From Muscardinus avellanarius (taxonomy: Eukaryota; Chordata; Mammalia; Rodentia; Gliridae), in assembly GCA_963383645.1 (NCBI GenBank), contig OY726567.1:67831575-67895574 (forward strand): a stretch of 64,000 nt of DNA, given 5' to 3'. This document shows positions 40,868 to 53,480 of this stretch, one piece after another (within the stretch, counting starts at the first letter, position 1; each line of letters begins with the position of its first letter). A program made the translations under genes and the position numbers. Under the pieces are notes generated by a model. That model was not told the origin of the DNA. It ran no database searches and saw nothing but the letters and a program-made list of their open reading frames with translations.

Positions 40868-41540
40868 CACTAAGATTCCATCTCACTCCAGTTAAGGAAC
40901 ATTTGTACAATGTTGTCAAAATTATAAATTAGTACAACCACTATGGGGATATGTACGGGGGTTCCTTAAAAGACTAGGAATGGAACCACCATATGACTTA
41001 GGTATACCACTCCATGGTACTTTTCCAAAGGAATTCAGAATACTGCAGTGATACATGCACACCCATGTTTATAGCTGCATAATATACAATGGAAAAGTTA
41101 TGGAACCAACCTAGGTATCCATCAACAGATGAATGGATAAAGAATGGCTAATAGACACAATGGAGTTGGGTTAATAAAACTCAAAAAACAAAAAAGCCAT
41201 AAAAAACAAATTCCGTTTGCAGAAAAATGGATGAAGTGGAGAACACCACACCAGGATCAGCCAGGCTCAAAAAATCAAGTGTGGCATCTTGTTCCTCATG
41301 TGTCCAAGCTAGAGAGACTAAAGAAAAGGGACCTCCAGAAAATTAGGAGAGAGGCTAGTAGAGTAAGTAGCACAAGGAGATTAGGGGAGAGAGGACAAGG
41401 GGAGGGGAGGCCTGTGGAAGGAAACAGACCAAATGATGTTATGATGTTATGTACGTATATGAATGCATGACTACTAATATGTCATGCATGGGAAGAGGAG
41501 AAGAGGGCAAGGAGAGATATGGGAAAGTGAATATACCAAA
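40868..41540 (+). mobile_element. LINE-1 ORF2 end and 3' UTR, sense, 5'-truncated
   Basis: 'aagattccatctcactccag', 'ccatatgacttaggtatacc' and 'ccatcaacagatgaatgga' are the usual L1 ORF2 3' sequences, followed by a purine-rich 3' UTR. Frame broken. Confidence 0.75.
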
Positions 41541-42060
41541 TAGTCAGCATGGTGACATACACTTGTAATCACAGTACTTGGGAGGCTGAGACAGGAGGAT
41601 TGCAGGTTTGCAGCCAACCTCAGCTACTTAGTGAGGCCTTTGCAACTTAATGAGACCCTGTTTCAAAATAAAGAATAAAAAATAGGGCTGCAGGTAGAGC
41701 TCAGAGGTAGAATGTCCCTAGTTTCAATCCCATTACCACCAGTACCAAAAAAAGATCAACAGTATGTGCACGTATGAATTTATTTCTATGCATCTCCCTA
41801 TTATGTGTAGTTGCGATGAAGCAATAAAGATTGTAAAAATATAGTCAGCCAGGCATGGTGGTCCATGCTTGTAATCTCAGCATTCAGGAGGCTGACACTG
41901 AAGGATCGCGGTTCGCGGACAGCCTCAGCTACTTAGTGAGACCCTCTGCAACTTAGTGAGACCCTGTTTCAAAATAAAGAATAAAAAATAGGGCAGGGGG
42001 TGTAGCTCGGAGGTCGAATGCTCCTGGGTTCCATCCCTAGACCTACAAAAAATAAATAAA
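41541..42060 (+). mobile_element. Two sense B1-dID SINEs
   Basis: Dimers at 41541-41755 and 41843-42060, separated by about 85 bp that looks like L1 3' UTR. Confidence 0.8.
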
Positions 42061-42076
42061 ATAAAAATAAACATAT

Positions 42077-42292
42077 AGCCCAACCGTCTCACTACTGGAT
42101 TTATATTCAATGGAAACAAAATCAGTACATTGATGAGAAATCTGCATTCCCATATTTATTGCTGCACTATTCACAAGAACCAAGAAATCAAATCAACTTA
42201 TGTGCCTATCAACTGAAGGGTGGATAAAAAAATGTAGAGTGGATTACACAGTGGAATGCCATTTCAGCCATATAAAAGGATGGAATCCTAGA
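42077..42292 (+). mobile_element. LINE-1 ORF2 3' fragment, sense
   Basis: 'tgctgcactattcacaagaa' and 'tatcaactgaagggtggata' fit L1 ORF2. Interrupted by the SINE that follows. Confidence 0.65.
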
Positions 42293-42485
42293 CAGATGCC
42301 TTGGCACATACCTGTTATCCAAGCACTTAGAGGGTGAGATAGGAGGATAACAGGTTTGAGGCCAGCCCTAGCAACTTAGAAAGACCATCAGAAACTTGGC
42401 GGGAACTTGTTTCAAAATATAAATAAAAAGGTCTGGGATTTAGCTTGGAGGTAGGATGCTCCATGTTTAATTCCCATACCAAATA
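42293..42485 (+). mobile_element. B1-dID SINE
   Basis: Diverged sense dimer ending 'gtttaattcccatacc'. Confidence 0.7.
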
Positions 42486-42507
42486 CAAAAAAAGCAGAAA
42501 TCCTGTT

Positions 42508-42510
42508 TTT

Positions 42511-42594
<84 letters not shown>

Positions 42595-42597
42595 TCA
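42508..42597. repeat. (TTTC)n microsatellite
   Basis: More than 20 uninterrupted TTTC units at the tail of an antisense SINE. Confidence 0.95.
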
Positions 42598-42880
42598 CAG
42601 CACTGGGGATAGAACCCAGGGGCATTCAACCTTCGAGCTACCCCCCTAACCCTATTTTTAATTTTTTTTTTTTTTTTTTTTTGCGGATCTGGGGATGGAA
42701 CCCAGGGGCATTCAACCTCCGAGCTACACCTCCTGCCCTATTTTTTATTCTTTATTTTAAAACCAGGTCTCATTGAGTTGCAGAGGGCCTCACTAAGTCG
42801 CTGGGGCTGTCCGCGAACCGCGATTCTCCAGTCTCAGCCTCCTGAATGCTGGGATTACAAGCGTGCACCACCACACCTGG
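42598..42880 (-). mobile_element. Antisense SINE tail and complete antisense B1-dID
   Basis: Tail 42598-42660, poly-T, then dimer 42684-42880. Confidence 0.75.
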
Positions 42881-43085
42881 TTGAAATCCTGTTATTTGAA
42901 GCAATGTGATAGACTGGAGGTCAATATAGTTTTTGAAGTAACTCAGGCACAGAAAAAAATGTATTACCATACTTCTACATGAAATCTCAAGAAGTTGATC
43001 TTGTAGAGGTTGAGAATAGAATGGTGGTCTATGGCCTTACCACACTGAACATGCTGGATCTCAACTGATTTCAGAAGCAGGGTTC

Positions 43086-43290
43086 TGGTGGGCATGGTGG
43101 TGCACGCTTGTAATCCCAGCACTTGGGAGGCAGAGACAGGAGGATCATGCAGGTTTGAAGCCAGCCGTGCGCGCTGGCTTAGGAGACCCTGTTTCCAAAT
43201 AAAAATGTAAAAATAGGTCTGGGAGTGTAGCCTGGAGGTAGAAGGGCTTCCAGGAACCCCAGTACCACCAAAAAAAAAAAAAAAAAAAAA
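43086..43290 (+). mobile_element. B1-dID SINE, young short subfamily
   Basis: Complete copy with 'ggcttccaggaaccccagta' and 20 A. Confidence 0.85.
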
Positions 43291-43607
43291 GACGAAGAAG
43301 AAGCAGGGTTGTGCCTGGTTAGAACATGGATGGAAAAGTAGGAAGATGGACAGTGGAGAATGGGGAGAGTAACAGGAAAAAGGAGACACATAAAAATATT
43401 GGTCAATTCAGAGTAGGAGAAATAAGTTATGGTATTTTATTATACAGCATAGTGATTATAGATTATACACTGCTTATTTTTCCAAAAAATCTAGAGGAAA
43501 GGATATTGCATATTTTGCCACAAGATGATGAATGTTTAAGAAGATAGATATGCTTACCTTAACTTGAACATTACACAGCATATACATGTATTGAAATATT
43601 ACATGGT

Positions 43608-43715
43608 AAGCCGGGCATGGTGGCGCACGCTTGTAATCCCCGTGCTTGGTTGGCAGAGACAGGAGGATTGCACTGGTTCGGAGCTAGCCTTGCTGGCTTA
43701 AGAGACCCTGTTTCA

Positions 43716-43773
<58 letters not shown>

Positions 43774-43835
43774 GTCTGGGAGTGTAGCCCAGCAGTAGAA
43801 GGGCTCCCAGGAACCCCAGTACCACCACACACAAA
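43608..43835 (+). mobile_element. B1-dID SINE with (AT)n in the linker
   Basis: The A-rich linker between the halves has become poly-A plus an AT repeat (about 43734-43770). Confidence 0.85.
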
Positions 43836-43850
43836 AATAAATATTACATG

Positions 43851-44156
43851 GTAGCCAGGCATGGTGGTGCATGCTTGCAATCCCAGCATTTCAGAGGCTG
43901 AGACAGGAGGACTGCAGTTTGCGGACAGCATCAGCTACTTAGTGAGCCCTCAAAATAAAGTATAAGCCGGGCATGGTGGCACATGCTTGTAATCCCCACT
44001 CTTAGGAGGCTGAGACAGGAGAATTGCGCAGATTTGAAGCCAGCCTCAGCTGGTATAAGAGACCCTGTTTCCAAATAAAACATAAAATAGGTCTGGGAGT
44101 GTAACCCGGAGGTAGAAGGCCCCTGGGTTCCATCCCCATCACCACGAAAGAAAGGA

Positions 44157-44212
<56 letters not shown>

Positions 44213-44360
44213 GAGAAAGAAAGAAAGAGAAAGAAAGAAAGGAAGAAAGAAAAAAACATAGGGCTGGGGGTGTAGCTCAGAGGTAGAATGCCCCTGAGTT
44301 CCATCCCTGGTTCTGCAAAAAAAAAAAAAAAAGAAAAAGAAAAAGAAAGAAAGAAATATT
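43851..44360 (+). mobile_element. Two nested sense B1-dID SINEs with (AAAG)n
   Basis: Host 43851-43966 and tail 44256-44325; inner copy 43967-44145 followed by an AAAG repeat (44146-44250). Confidence 0.8.
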
Positions 44361-44477
44361 ACCTGGTACCCCATAAATATATACAATTTTATGTGTCAAC
44401 TAACCAAACATATGGGTAAGGAGATGATGGTACATATTTTGTTCTTCAAACTTTCACTTCAGGTTTCTTTGTGTGTT

Positions 44478-44680
44478 GGTACTGGGGGTGGAACCCAGGG
44501 GCTTTTCTACCTCCGGGATATACTCTCAGACCTATTTTTTATACTTTATTTGGAAACAGGTTCTCACTAATTTGCTGAGAGCATCACTAAGTAGCTGAGG
44601 CTGGGTTCAAACTTGTGCGATTCTCCTGTCTCAGCCTCCCAAGCGCTAGGATTACAAGCGTGAGACACCATGCTTGGCCA
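44478..44680 (-). mobile_element. B1-dID SINE, antisense
   Basis: Complete dimer, 'ggtactgggggtggaaccca' to 'gagacaccatgcttggc'. Confidence 0.85.
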
Positions 44681-44811
44681 CTTCAGGGTTTTAACACCAA
44701 TTAATTTTTTTCCTCAATCAATCATTACTATAACTGAAAAAATGATTATTACTAAGTTTATTTTTATCTTCTCAAGGTCTACTGAACTTTTTATAGTATT
44801 GAGTGCCCACA

Positions 44812-47800
44812 TTAAGAAAAGAAAGTTGCCAAGTAAACAACCTAATGACATATCTCAAAGACCTAGAAAAACTGCAAAGGTATAATCCCAAAGCCAGCAG
44901 AAGGCAGGAAATAATTAAAACCATATCAGAAATAAAAAATTCAAAGAATCAACAAAATAAAAAGCTGGTTCTCTGAAAAGATTAATAAGATTGACAAACC
45001 CCTGGCCAACCAAACAAAACAAAAGGGAAAACCAACTCAAATCATTAAAATTAGAAATTAAAAAGGGAATATCACCACAGACAATGAGGTAATTCAAAGG
45101 ACTATCAGAAACTATTTTGAAAATTTATACTCCAATAGACTAGAAAACATGGAAGAAATTGATAGATTTTTAAGCACATATAACCTACCTAGATTGAGCC
45201 AAGAGGCCATAGGAAACCTAAACCAACAAATAGCAAGCAAAGAAATAGAAATGGCAATAAAAATTCTGCATCAAAGAAAATCTCAGGCCCTAACAGGTTT
45301 CTAGGTGAATTCTACAAAATCTTCAGTGAAGAACTAATCCTAATACTTCACAACTTGTTCCAGGAAATTTAAAGAGATTAAATTCTCCCAAACTCCTTCT
45401 ACAAGGCCAGTATTACATTAATCCCCAAACCAAAAAAGATAACCTCAAGAAAAGAAAATTACAGACCAATATCCTTGATGAACATAGATGCAAAAATTCT
45501 AAACAAAATACCAGCTATACACATTCAAAACCATATCAAGAGAATTGTACACCATGACTAAGTTGGTTTCATCCCAGAAAATCAAGGCTGGTTCAACATA
45601 TGCAAATCAACACATGTTATTCAACACATAAATAGAATGGAGAATAAAATCCACAAGAGCACATCAATAGATGCTATTAAAAGCTTTTGACAAAATCCAG
45701 CACCCAATCATGTTAAAAACACTGCAGAAAATTGGAATAGAAGGAACGTATTGCAACAATCATTAAGGCAATATACAATAAACCCAAAGCCAACATCATA
45801 TTAAATAGGGAAAAACTGTAAGAATTTCCTCTAAAATCAGAAACAGAAAAGAATGCCCACTATCACCAGTCTTTTTCAATATAGTCCTTGAGACTCTTGC
45901 CACAGCAATAAGAAAAGAGAAGGATATCAAAGGAATTCAAATAGGAAGAGAGGAATTAAAACTATCCTTGTTTGCAGATGACATGATCCTTTTTCTAAAA
46001 GACCCAAAGAACTCAACCAAAACACTAATGGAGATGATTAACCAATTCAGCAAAGTTTCAGGATTATAAAATCAACCTAAAGAAATCAGTTGCTTTTCTT
46101 TTTTTGGTGGTACTGGGGTTACACTCCCAGATCTATTATTTTTTTATATTTTTATTTGGAAACAGGGTCTCCTAAGCCAGTGTGGCTGGCTTCGAACCTG
46201 CGCAAACCTCCTGTCTCTACCTCCCAAGTGGGGGGATTATAAGCATGTGCCACCACGCCCAACAAAATCAGTTGCTTTTCTATTTCATTCTATGAATGAA
46301 ATAAAGAAAACAATCCCATTCACTATAACCTCAAAACCAATAAAATACCTAGGAATAAACCTAACCAAAGATGTAAAAGATCTCTACAATGGAAACTATA
46401 AAACATTAAAGAAATTGAGGAAGACCTTGGAAGATGGTAAGATCTTCCGTGCTCATGGATAGGCAGAATAAATATCATCAAAATGGCCATCCTGAAAAAA
46501 ATGATCTACAGATTTAATGCAATTCCTATCAAAATACCAACGACATTTTTCATAGACCTAGAAAGATCAGTCATGAATTTTATATGGAGAAAGAAAAGAC
46601 CCAGAATAGCCAAAGCAATCCTCAGCAATAAGAACCATGCAGAAACATCACAATCCCAGCTTCAAATTATGCTATAGAGTAATAGTAGTAAAAACAGCAT
46701 GGTATTGGCACAACAACAGGCATACAGACCAATGGAACATAATAGAAGATACAGAAACAAACCCACACATTTATAGTCAATTGATCTTTGACTAAGGTGC
46801 CAAACTCATGCACTGGAGAAAAGACAGCCTTTTCAACAAATGGTGCTGGTAGACCTGGCTATCCATTTGTAGAAAGATGGAACTAAATCCTTACCTCTCA
46901 CCGTGCACAGGAATCAACTCAACATGGATCAAAGACTTGGAAATTAGACCCGAGACTGTGAAGCTATTAGAGGAGGACAGAGGCTCAACACTCCAACATA
47001 TAGGCACAGGTAGTAACTTTCTTAACAAGACCTCCAAAGCACAAGAAACTAAAGCAAGAATTAACAAGTGGGATGGCATCAAAGTAAAAAGTTTCTGCTC
47101 ATCAATGGAAACCATTAAGAACCTAACAAGAAAGCCTACAGAATGGGAGATCTTTACCAGCCACCATATCCAGAATATACAAAGAGCTCAAAAGACCCTA
47201 CACTAGCGAAAAACAAATAACCCAATCAAGGAATGGGCAACTGAATTGAATAGACACTTCACAAAAGAATAGAAACAAATGGCCGATAGATACCTGAAAG
47301 AATGTTCAACATCATTAGCCATTAGGGAGATGCAAATCAAAGCTACACTAAGATTCCATCTAATCCCAATCAGAGTGGCAAACATAAAGAAGTCAAATAA
47401 TAACAAATGCTGGTGAGAATGTGGGGAAAGAGGAACTCTTTTATACTGTTAGTGGGAGTGAAAACTAGTTCAGCCCCTATGAAAACTAGTTCAATGTGGA
47501 GATTCCTTTAAACTGGGAATAGATCCACTATTTGATCTGGCTCTACCTCTCCTGAGTATCTGTCTAAAGGGATTGAAATAGGAGAACTACAGTAAAATAT
47601 GCATACCCATGTTCATAGCAGCACAATTCGTAATAGCCAAAATATGGAACCAACCTAGGTCTCCATTAATAGATGAATGGGTTGCAAAATTATGGGAAAT
47701 ACACAAATTGGAATCCTTCTCAGTTATAAAAAAAAACACAAAATCACGTCCTTCACAAGAAGCTGGAAAGACATGGAGAACATTATGTTAAGTGAGATCA

Positions 47801-48118
47801 GCCAAGCACAGAAAGAGAAGGGACATATGTTTTCTCTAATATGCCCAAACTAGGAAGTATTAGGAATACCAAAGGGACCCTAGATAATGGAGGGGAAACC
47901 TCAGCAAAAATTGAAAGGAAGGGTAGGAGAGGAAGAAGGCCGAGGTTGATTAATGGAGGAGCTACATTCAAATATATATAAGTGTGAATATAGCATGGTC
48001 AACCTGGACACTCATTGTTGGGAGGGGGGAAATGGGAAGTGTGGGAGGAAGAGCACCAAGCAGTGTGTGAATGTATGCCATTTTCAATATGATCCACGTA
48101 AAAATAAAATATTAAAAC
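44812..48118 (+). mobile_element. LINE-1, sense, 5'-truncated, decayed ORF2 and 3' UTR
   Basis: Begins in the middle of ORF2, before the reverse-transcriptase domain. The RT motif 'FADDMILFL' is encoded at 45971-45997. The ORF2 end reads through to about 47790, followed by a purine-rich 3' UTR (47875-48060) and AATAAAATATTAAA. Frameshifts and stops are frequent, so it makes no working protein. An antisense SINE interrupts it at 46099-46262. Its 3' UTR differs from that of the half-L1 family. Confidence 0.85.
46099..46263 (-). mobile_element. B1-dID SINE, antisense, in the L1
   Basis: Short copy with a truncated tail; AAATCAGTTGCTTTTCT repeated on both sides is the TSD. Confidence 0.85.
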
Positions 48119-48349
48119 ATTTTATTTATTTATTATCATAAGGGATTAAAAACTGTGGACTCAGAAGTTGATGTCATTCTATGTGGCTTTCATGCCTAAA
48201 GAGGAAAGACAGGAGAAAAAAAACAATGAAAGGCCAGTTTACATCCACAGATAGAAGTCAACCATTCCTTGCCATTCCACTCCAATATGGAACTCATTAC
48301 TACCTTAGAAAGCCATACCCTGGCTCGCCCCTAGCAAAGCACATCTAAG

Positions 48350-48470
48350 GATTCATTCCTCCCTTCATTCAGTCTCACCTTCAACAAGATTTAGTGGATG
48401 TTTACTATGCATCAGGTACTATGCATCAGGAGACATTAGTGAGAACAAAATTCATATTCTAATAGGGTTG
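48350..48470 (+). mobile_element. Possible L2 fragment
   Basis: 'ttcattcagtctcacc', 'tggatgtttactatgcatca' and 'agtgagaacaaaattcatat' follow the order of the L2 3' region, with strong divergence. Confidence 0.45.
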
Positions 48471-48702
48471 CCAGGCTCATTGGAGAAGTGGACGGTAGAA
48501 TTCCTTGGAAGGCCCACAGACTTGGAAAGTCTTTTGAGTCTGTGACCAACCTCGTGACTGAGGAGCCTGAGAAGACACTGGGACTGGGGTAGATGGGAAA
48601 GTCCTCCATCTCCAAGAAGAGCCCTTGATTCCACCACAAGGAAGCCCAGAACACAAGAGTGGACAGAACTGGGCCCAACAGGCCGGTTACCTTGTGCTTA
48701 TG

Positions 48703-48795
48703 TCAGATACTTTGTTCCTGGTCTTTTTCTAGTGATTCATCAGGTTCTCTTTTTCTCTGTTTATGAAATTTAGATCTTCTATTTTGAAACCAAAT
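48703..48795 (-). CDS. DUXA: DUXA exon 5 (homeodomain 2 recognition helix and C-terminus)
   Basis: Acceptor ACTCAG, then IWFQNRRSKFHKQRKREPDE and a stop TGA at 48705-48703. A GTAACC that could be an ancestral donor lies 12 bases past the stop. Confidence 0.8.
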   Translation of the reverse strand: MWFQNRRSKFHKQRKREPDESLEKDQEQSI

Positions 48796-48961
48796 CTGAG
48801 TGAGTAAAATAAAGAGATTTAATTAAAACAATGGCTGTCATATCAAACTAATCATTACTTTTTAAAAATTATTATTTTTGGTACTGGATATTAAACCCAG
48901 GGATATTCTACCTCTGTTTTGCACCTCTTTTCTATTTTTTATTTTGAAACAGGGTCTTGCT

Positions 48962-48995
<34 letters not shown>

Positions 48996-51900
48996 TACTG
49001 AGAATGGAACCCAGGGGCATTCTACCTCCAAGCTACACTCCTAGCCCTATTTTTCATTCTTTTTTAAATTTTTAAATTAAAATTTTTTTGGTGGTACTGG
49101 GGTTCCTGGAAGCCCTTCTACCTCCGGGCTACACTCCCAGACCTATTTTTACATTTTTATTTGGAAACAGGGTCTCCTAAGCCAGCGCACGTGGCTGGCT
49201 TCGAACCTGTGCGATCCTCCTGTCTCTGCCTCCCAAGTGCGGGGATTACAAGCGTGCGCCACCACGCCCGGCCACTAAATTTAAATTTTTTATATTATTA
49301 AAGGCAGACTGCCATGTGCAGAGCCTCATTTGGATGTGTCTGGGGTTTTGGAAGCTTGACTATACTCGTATACCCTTGACCAAAGACCCGTCCTCTTCTA
49401 TTTGGGGAAGGTCGCCCTCTTCGACCGAGCATGCAGCTTTGGGAGGGACGCACATGGAATGGTGAGGGAGGAAGGGGACACCTGCCTAGCCAGCCAGATC
49501 AGCCAAATCAATCTTGGCGATCAATGGAGTGACAGATGTCTCAGCCAGATTGCCCTCATATCCTTCATTCTTTATTTTGAAACAGTGTCTCACTGAGTTG
49601 CAAAGGTCCTCACTAAGTAGCTGAGGCTGTCTGTGAACCACAATCCTCCTGTCTCAGTCTCCCCAATTCTGGGATTTCAAGCATGTGCCAACATTCAGCT
49701 GTCTTGCTAAATTTCTGAGTTTAACTTCAAACCTTCTATCCTCTCTCAGGCAGGCGTGGTGGCACACACCTGTCCCTCTCTCTTCCCTCTTCCTCTTCTT
49801 CCTTTTCTTCCTCTTCTTCCTTTTCTCTCTCTCTCTTTTTTTTCTGGTATTGGGTACCAAGTCCAGGGGCGTTGTACCTCCAAGCTATAACCTCAATCCT
49901 TTTTTTCTATTTTATTTTGAAAAAAAATCTCACTAAGTTGCTAAAGGTCTTGCCAAATTCTGAGGCTGGCTTTGAATCTGTGATCCTCCAGTCTCAGACT
50001 CCCATGTATTGGGATTATAGGCATGTGTAATCACAACTGGCTTTTTTCCCCTTAAGACAAAGGAGAAGGAGCCAAGTATACGGTGATACATGCCTGTAAT
50101 ATCACTTGGGGGGCTAAGATAGGAGGATCACAGGTTCAAGACCAGTCTCAGAAATTTAATGAAATCCTGCTTCAAATAAAAACATTTTTTAAAGGGCTCT
50201 GGGTTTCACTCATATGTAAAATCCCTCCAGGTTAATTCTCAGTCCAAAAATAAAATAAAGTAGATATAAGCTGGGCATGGTGGTGCATGCCTGTAATCTC
50301 AGGAGTTGGGAGGCTGAGACAGGAGTATTGCAGGTTCTGGGATAGCCTCAAAAACATAGCTAGGAGCCGAGCATGGTGGTGCATACTTGTAATCCCAGTT
50401 CAAAGCCAGCCTCAGATACTTAGTGAGGCTTTTTGCAACTCAGTGAGACCCCGTTTCAAAATAAAGAATACAAAATAGGGATGGGGGTGTAGCTCAGAGG
50501 TAGAATGCCCTTGGATTCCATCCCTACTACCAAAAAAAAAAAAAAATAGGGCTGGGGATATAGCTCAAAGGTAGAATGCCCCTGGGTTCAATCTCCAGTA
50601 CCACCAAAAAATAAAGTAGACATAACGATCCCATCCTCAGGTTATAATCAGAAGGGATAAAAGATATGACAGATATAAAGATTTTGCCAGTACTTGGGAG
50701 GCTGACAAGGTTTAAGGACAACATCAGCAACCTGATGAGACCCTGTTTCAAAATAAAAATATAAAATAGGGTTGGGGGTGTAGCTCAGGTAGAATGCCCC
50801 TGGGTTAAATTCCCAGTACCACAAAAATAATAAATGAATGAATGTTTAGCCAAGTGCCTACTTATATTCAATGTTAATTAATATTCATCCACTTAGTCAA
50901 CAAATGCCTAATGTACAAGAGAAACAACACTGATCATGACAGACAGAAAGAACTAGCTGGGGATGAGAGAATGAGCCCTGTGGACACCTGTGCTAGACAC
51001 TGCCAGACAGAGAAGCTCACCAAGGAGGCCTTGACATAGAAGTGTGCCAGGGCTCCGTGTGGCTCCCCTCCCTGTACATCTCATTCCCTAGGAATGAGAG
51101 CACAACTTTAAAAAAAAATTTATTAGTGCATTATAGTCATACTAGACATACATCTGCAACACAACTTCTCATCACATACCTGGACTTTTGACTCAGGAAC
51201 CCCGATTTCCTTGGCTAGGAGTTCTCTGGAGTTGACCCCAGGATAAGGGTTGTTGGTAAATGCCTTGAGGAGCACCTGCAGTTGGGCAGAACTGTACCTG
51301 ATGCGGCTCTGTCTAACTTTACCTGGGGAGGGCAGAGATTGGAGAGCATCCAGGAACATTTCAGGGGTTAGTTTCTATATTCAAACACAGAACCCAAACA
51401 TGGCCCTCCATCTCTTTCTAATCTGGAACCTATTACCTCTTCCTGAGAGGACTGTGGACCAAGTCATTCCAGAAAGAAGGTTCTAGAGACCAGAAAATGT
51501 CCAGGCTTTTGGATTCCAGCAGAGAGAAGGTATATCAGAGGAAAATCTCAGATGCTCAATGGACAGGACTGATGACAATGTCTGGGCTCAGCAGAACCCT
51601 TGCTACCAGTAGACCCTGAACAGGGAGCCAGGGAAGAGAGAAGTTTTTGTTTTATTTCATTTTTATAGTGCTAGGGATAAAAACCAGGGCCTTAAGAATG
51701 TGCTATACCACTGAACTACATCTCCAGCTCTTATTCTTTTTTTTTGTGTGTGTGTGTGGTGCTATGGATGAAACCCAGAGGCATTCTCACTAAGTTGCAG
51801 AGGACCTCATGACGTAGCTGAGGCAAGCAGCGAACACAGATCTTCTTGTCTCAGCCTCCCAAGTACTGGAATTACAAGTGTGCGCCATCACACCTGGCCC

Positions 51901-52627
51901 CTTATTTTATTTTGGTATGGGGTAGTTGAAGCCAGAGGTATTCTACATCCAAGTTATACCCCAGTCCTTATTTTTATCTATCTATTTAGCTAGTAGGCAA
52001 ATAGATATGTTTATGGTACTAGAGATGGAATTCAGGGACATTCTACCTTTTTATTTATTTACTTTTTTAGAGCTGGGCATAGTGGCACACACTTGTAATC
52101 CCACTTATTAGGAGTCTGAGGCAGGAAGATCACAGGTTTGAGGGTAGTCTCAAGCAAGTAGTGAGACTCCTCAACCTAGAGAGACCCTGTTTCAAAATAA
52201 AAGAAAAATAGGGCTGGGGGTGTAGCTTGGGGGTAGAATGTCCTGGATTCCATCTCCAATGCCACACACACAAAATAAATAAATAAATTGATTAACTTTG
52301 GAACACTGTTTCATCAAGTTGTTTAGAGTCTCATTAAATTGCTGAGGTTGATCTCCAACCTGTGATCCTCCCATTTTGGCCTCCCAAATATGAGATTACA
52401 GGCCTGCATCACCACATCAGTTTATTTTTTATTTTGAAACAGTCTAGCAGGGTATGGTGGTGCATGCCTGTAATCCTGGTATTTGGGAAGCTGAGACAGG
52501 AGGATCACAAGTTCAGAGTCAGCCTCAGCAATTTAGTGAGGCCTTTAACAGCTTAGCGAGATTCTGTTTCCAAATTAAAAAATAAATTAGGACTCAGAGG
52601 TAGAATGCCCCTGAATTCAATCCCTAG

Positions 52628-52670
<43 letters not shown>

Positions 52671-52681
52671 GGCGGGGGGGG

Positions 52682-52744
<63 letters not shown>

Positions 52745-53438
52745 GATACAGAGATACAGGATCTCCCTAAATTGCTAAGACTGGCCTTAAATTTGCAATC
52801 TTTCTGTCTCCTCTGGGATTAGAGGTATGCACCACTGCATCCAGCTGTGGAAGGAACCATTGTTTTTTGTTTGTTTGTTTGTTTTTTTACTTAAAGAAGC
52901 AGTTAGCTCCATTATGATACATTTTTTATGGGAAACAGAAGTGGAGAAGGCTATTTACCTTGCATCTGTTCTAGACTGTCATCTTGTTCCTGGCCTTGGC
53001 TAGATTCTGTTTTTATCTGCAATTTGTACCGAGCTCTTCGATTCTGAAACCAAACCTACATGGAGAAAGAAAGTGAGAAACTAGCCAGGTGTGGTAGCGC
53101 ATGCTTGTAATCTCAGCATTTGGGAGTCTGAGACAGGAGGATCGCAGTTCCAGGACAGTCTCAGCTACTTCGTGAGGCCCTTTGCAACTCAATGAGACCA
53201 TGTTTTAAAATAAATAAGCCGGGCATGGTGACGCACGCTTGTAATCCCTGCGCTTGGGAGGCGGAGACAGGAGGATCGCGCAGGTTCGAAGCCAGCCGCG
53301 CTGGCTTAAGAGACCCTGTTTCCAAATAAAAAAACATAAAATAAAAATAGATCTGGGAGTGTAGCCCGGAGGTAGAATGTCCCTGGGTTCCACCCCCAAT
53401 ACTGCAAAACAAAAAGAAAAGAAAAAGAAAGAAAGGAA

Positions 53439-53480
<42 letters not shown>

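Noticed and set aside
46247..47206. Separate small genes at 46247-46462, 46483-46677 and 46877-47206
   Set aside because: Successive open stretches of one decayed L1 ORF2.
51123..51359. Stand-alone 78-codon homeobox ORF
   Set aside because: It is exon 4 of DUXA with intron sequence read through on both sides; splice sites and phase place it in the five-exon gene.
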